From Hymenopellis radicata (lineage: Eukaryota > Basidiomycota > Agaricomycetes > Agaricales > Physalacriaceae): a stretch of DNA of 19,424 bases. The translations under genes were made by a program, and so were the position numbers. Below the pieces are notes generated by a model. It was given only the letters and a program-made list of their open reading frames with translations, ran no database searches and had not been told where the DNA came from. This document shows positions 18,485 to 19,424 of the stretch, one piece after another; the stretch's first letter is position 1, and each line of letters opens with the position of its first letter. Location of the stretch: the NCBI GenBank assembly GCA_015501595.1, contig JADNRX010000865.1, positions 1 through 19,424 on the forward strand, in the 5' to 3' direction.

Positions 18485-19424
18485 TGCCACTGCTTACCAC
18501 CACCACAACGTCTAGATCACACTGCCGGTGCAAGCCTAGGATGATTTTGCGGCAACGGAGACGACCCTTCATGAAGAGGATGACAAGGCCCAACGACAAC
18601 GACCATTGACCACGATGACCATCAACAAGATGAGCTCGCAATTGAGAACGACCACTCAGGACGGGGACAAGCACCATATTTGCTGACGCGCGTCGCCTAC
18701 GGCCATGTGTGGCGCCAACTGTCCCAGCATTACTATCGACTACCACTTGTCCATATTTTCCTTGAAGTCCGACATGCCGGACCGCAGTAAACACGACGAC
18801 CCGCACAAGTACAATGACCCGAGCACGAATGATCTTATTACAACGAGAACTCTATAATAACAAATAACAACAATGAGCAGGACCTAATGACAATGAAGAC
18901 GAGGACCCCATGACAAGACTGACGAGGACCCGATTGGGAATCGTGACGCCAACAAGGAAGAGCCGGCACGACGATGATGACTACGAGCAAGCACGACGAC
19001 AACGGATACGTATGAGTGAGCACGGCGTAGGATGACACCGACTGCAAACTACGTCGCCGACGAGGATGAGCCATGCCACCGTTGACTTCCCCCGCGATGA
19101 CGCCATCTTCGAACATGGCAATACTGACCTCAAGCATGTTGGTACCAACGACGACTAGGACTAATGTATGCTGCCTACCAAGTACTTTTCTAGACACTCA
19201 TCGCTGTTGTTGTATCTGTGTTAATGTTCCAGTATACTAGATCTATCTTGTACAGGCTAGCAGGTCTCCTGTGAATATCTATTTTTTGTGAATGTGGACT
19301 TAAACTTGTGTGGCATTTTGGAGAATTGATGATGACTTCCATCTGCAGCATAGTGGACTAGGGGATTTCTGTAAGATTGAGTTTCCTTAAGGTGTATTTG
19401 AGTATGTTTGAGTGCTTCCCAGTT
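18485..19424. other. Right flanking host DNA, low-complexity, no supported gene
   Basis: From 18490 to about 19180 the plus strand is rich in short GACGA, GACAA and CACGACG strings. The minus-strand frames therefore read as valine-rich and are probably compositional. The remainder, to 19424, is AT-richer with no motif recognised. No gene or RNA is supported. Confidence 0.5.

Noticed and set aside
18485..19200. Two long minus-strand frames with valine-rich, membrane-like translations.
   Set aside because: They follow from GACGA/CACGACG low-complexity DNA. No domain, intron logic or start context supports them.

Overview
The window looks like nuclear DNA of a filamentous basidiomycete, probably an agaricomycete. 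The reasons are the many phase-consistent GT..AG introns of about 45-60 nt, the presence of a KDZ (Kyakuja-Dileera-Zisupton) transposase, and two protein types common in mushroom genomes: viroplasmin-like hybrid-binding domains and a long acidic, tryptophan-rich protein with an HMG-like segment. No bacterial-type operons, RNA genes or CRISPR arrays are visible. The main result is that most of the window, 2198-18476, reads as one complete 16.3-kb KDZ transposon. It has an 18-bp terminal inverted repeat (first 13 bp perfect) starting TAGAGCAAGGCAC, an exact 8-bp target duplication (ATTTGTAG at 2190-2197 and 18477-18484), related inverted subterminal blocks, and palindromic CAAGTACTTG-type arrays at both ends. 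Layout: 1-2189 is left flank with no supported gene. 2198-3055 is the left terminal region. 3056-7209 (minus) is the 10-exon KDZ transposase, with a CxC2-type cysteine cluster and two in-frame TGA codons. A 117-bp divergent promoter separates it from a 610-codon gene of unknown function at 7327-9734 (plus), which contains a duplicated helical module. A 202-aa basic protein follows at 10306-11041 (plus). At 11175-11790 (plus) lies a broken second copy of the transposase CxC2 region, including its intron. Two minus-strand genes, 12018-13002 and 13146-13990, encode three viroplasmin/RNase H1-type hybrid-binding domains in total but no RNase H catalytic domain. Gene 14243-16834 (plus) encodes the HMG-like/acidic protein and is interrupted by two TGA codons. 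16835-18458 is the right terminal region with a 2 x 113-bp tandem repeat and several palindromes. 18485-19424 is right flank of low complexity. How the parts may fit (inference): the transposase would recognise the terminal and subterminal repeats. The other genes lie between the same two ends and move with it. Proteins that bind RNA:DNA hybrids or DNA (viroplasmin domains, HMG-like segment, small basic protein) could assist transposition or counter host silencing, but nothing in the sequence proves this. All four in-frame stops are TGA where a CGA arginine codon would fit, as expected if CpG methylation and deamination had begun to inactivate a fairly young insertion. All gene structures were spliced by eye from frame continuity and motif matching and were not computed.
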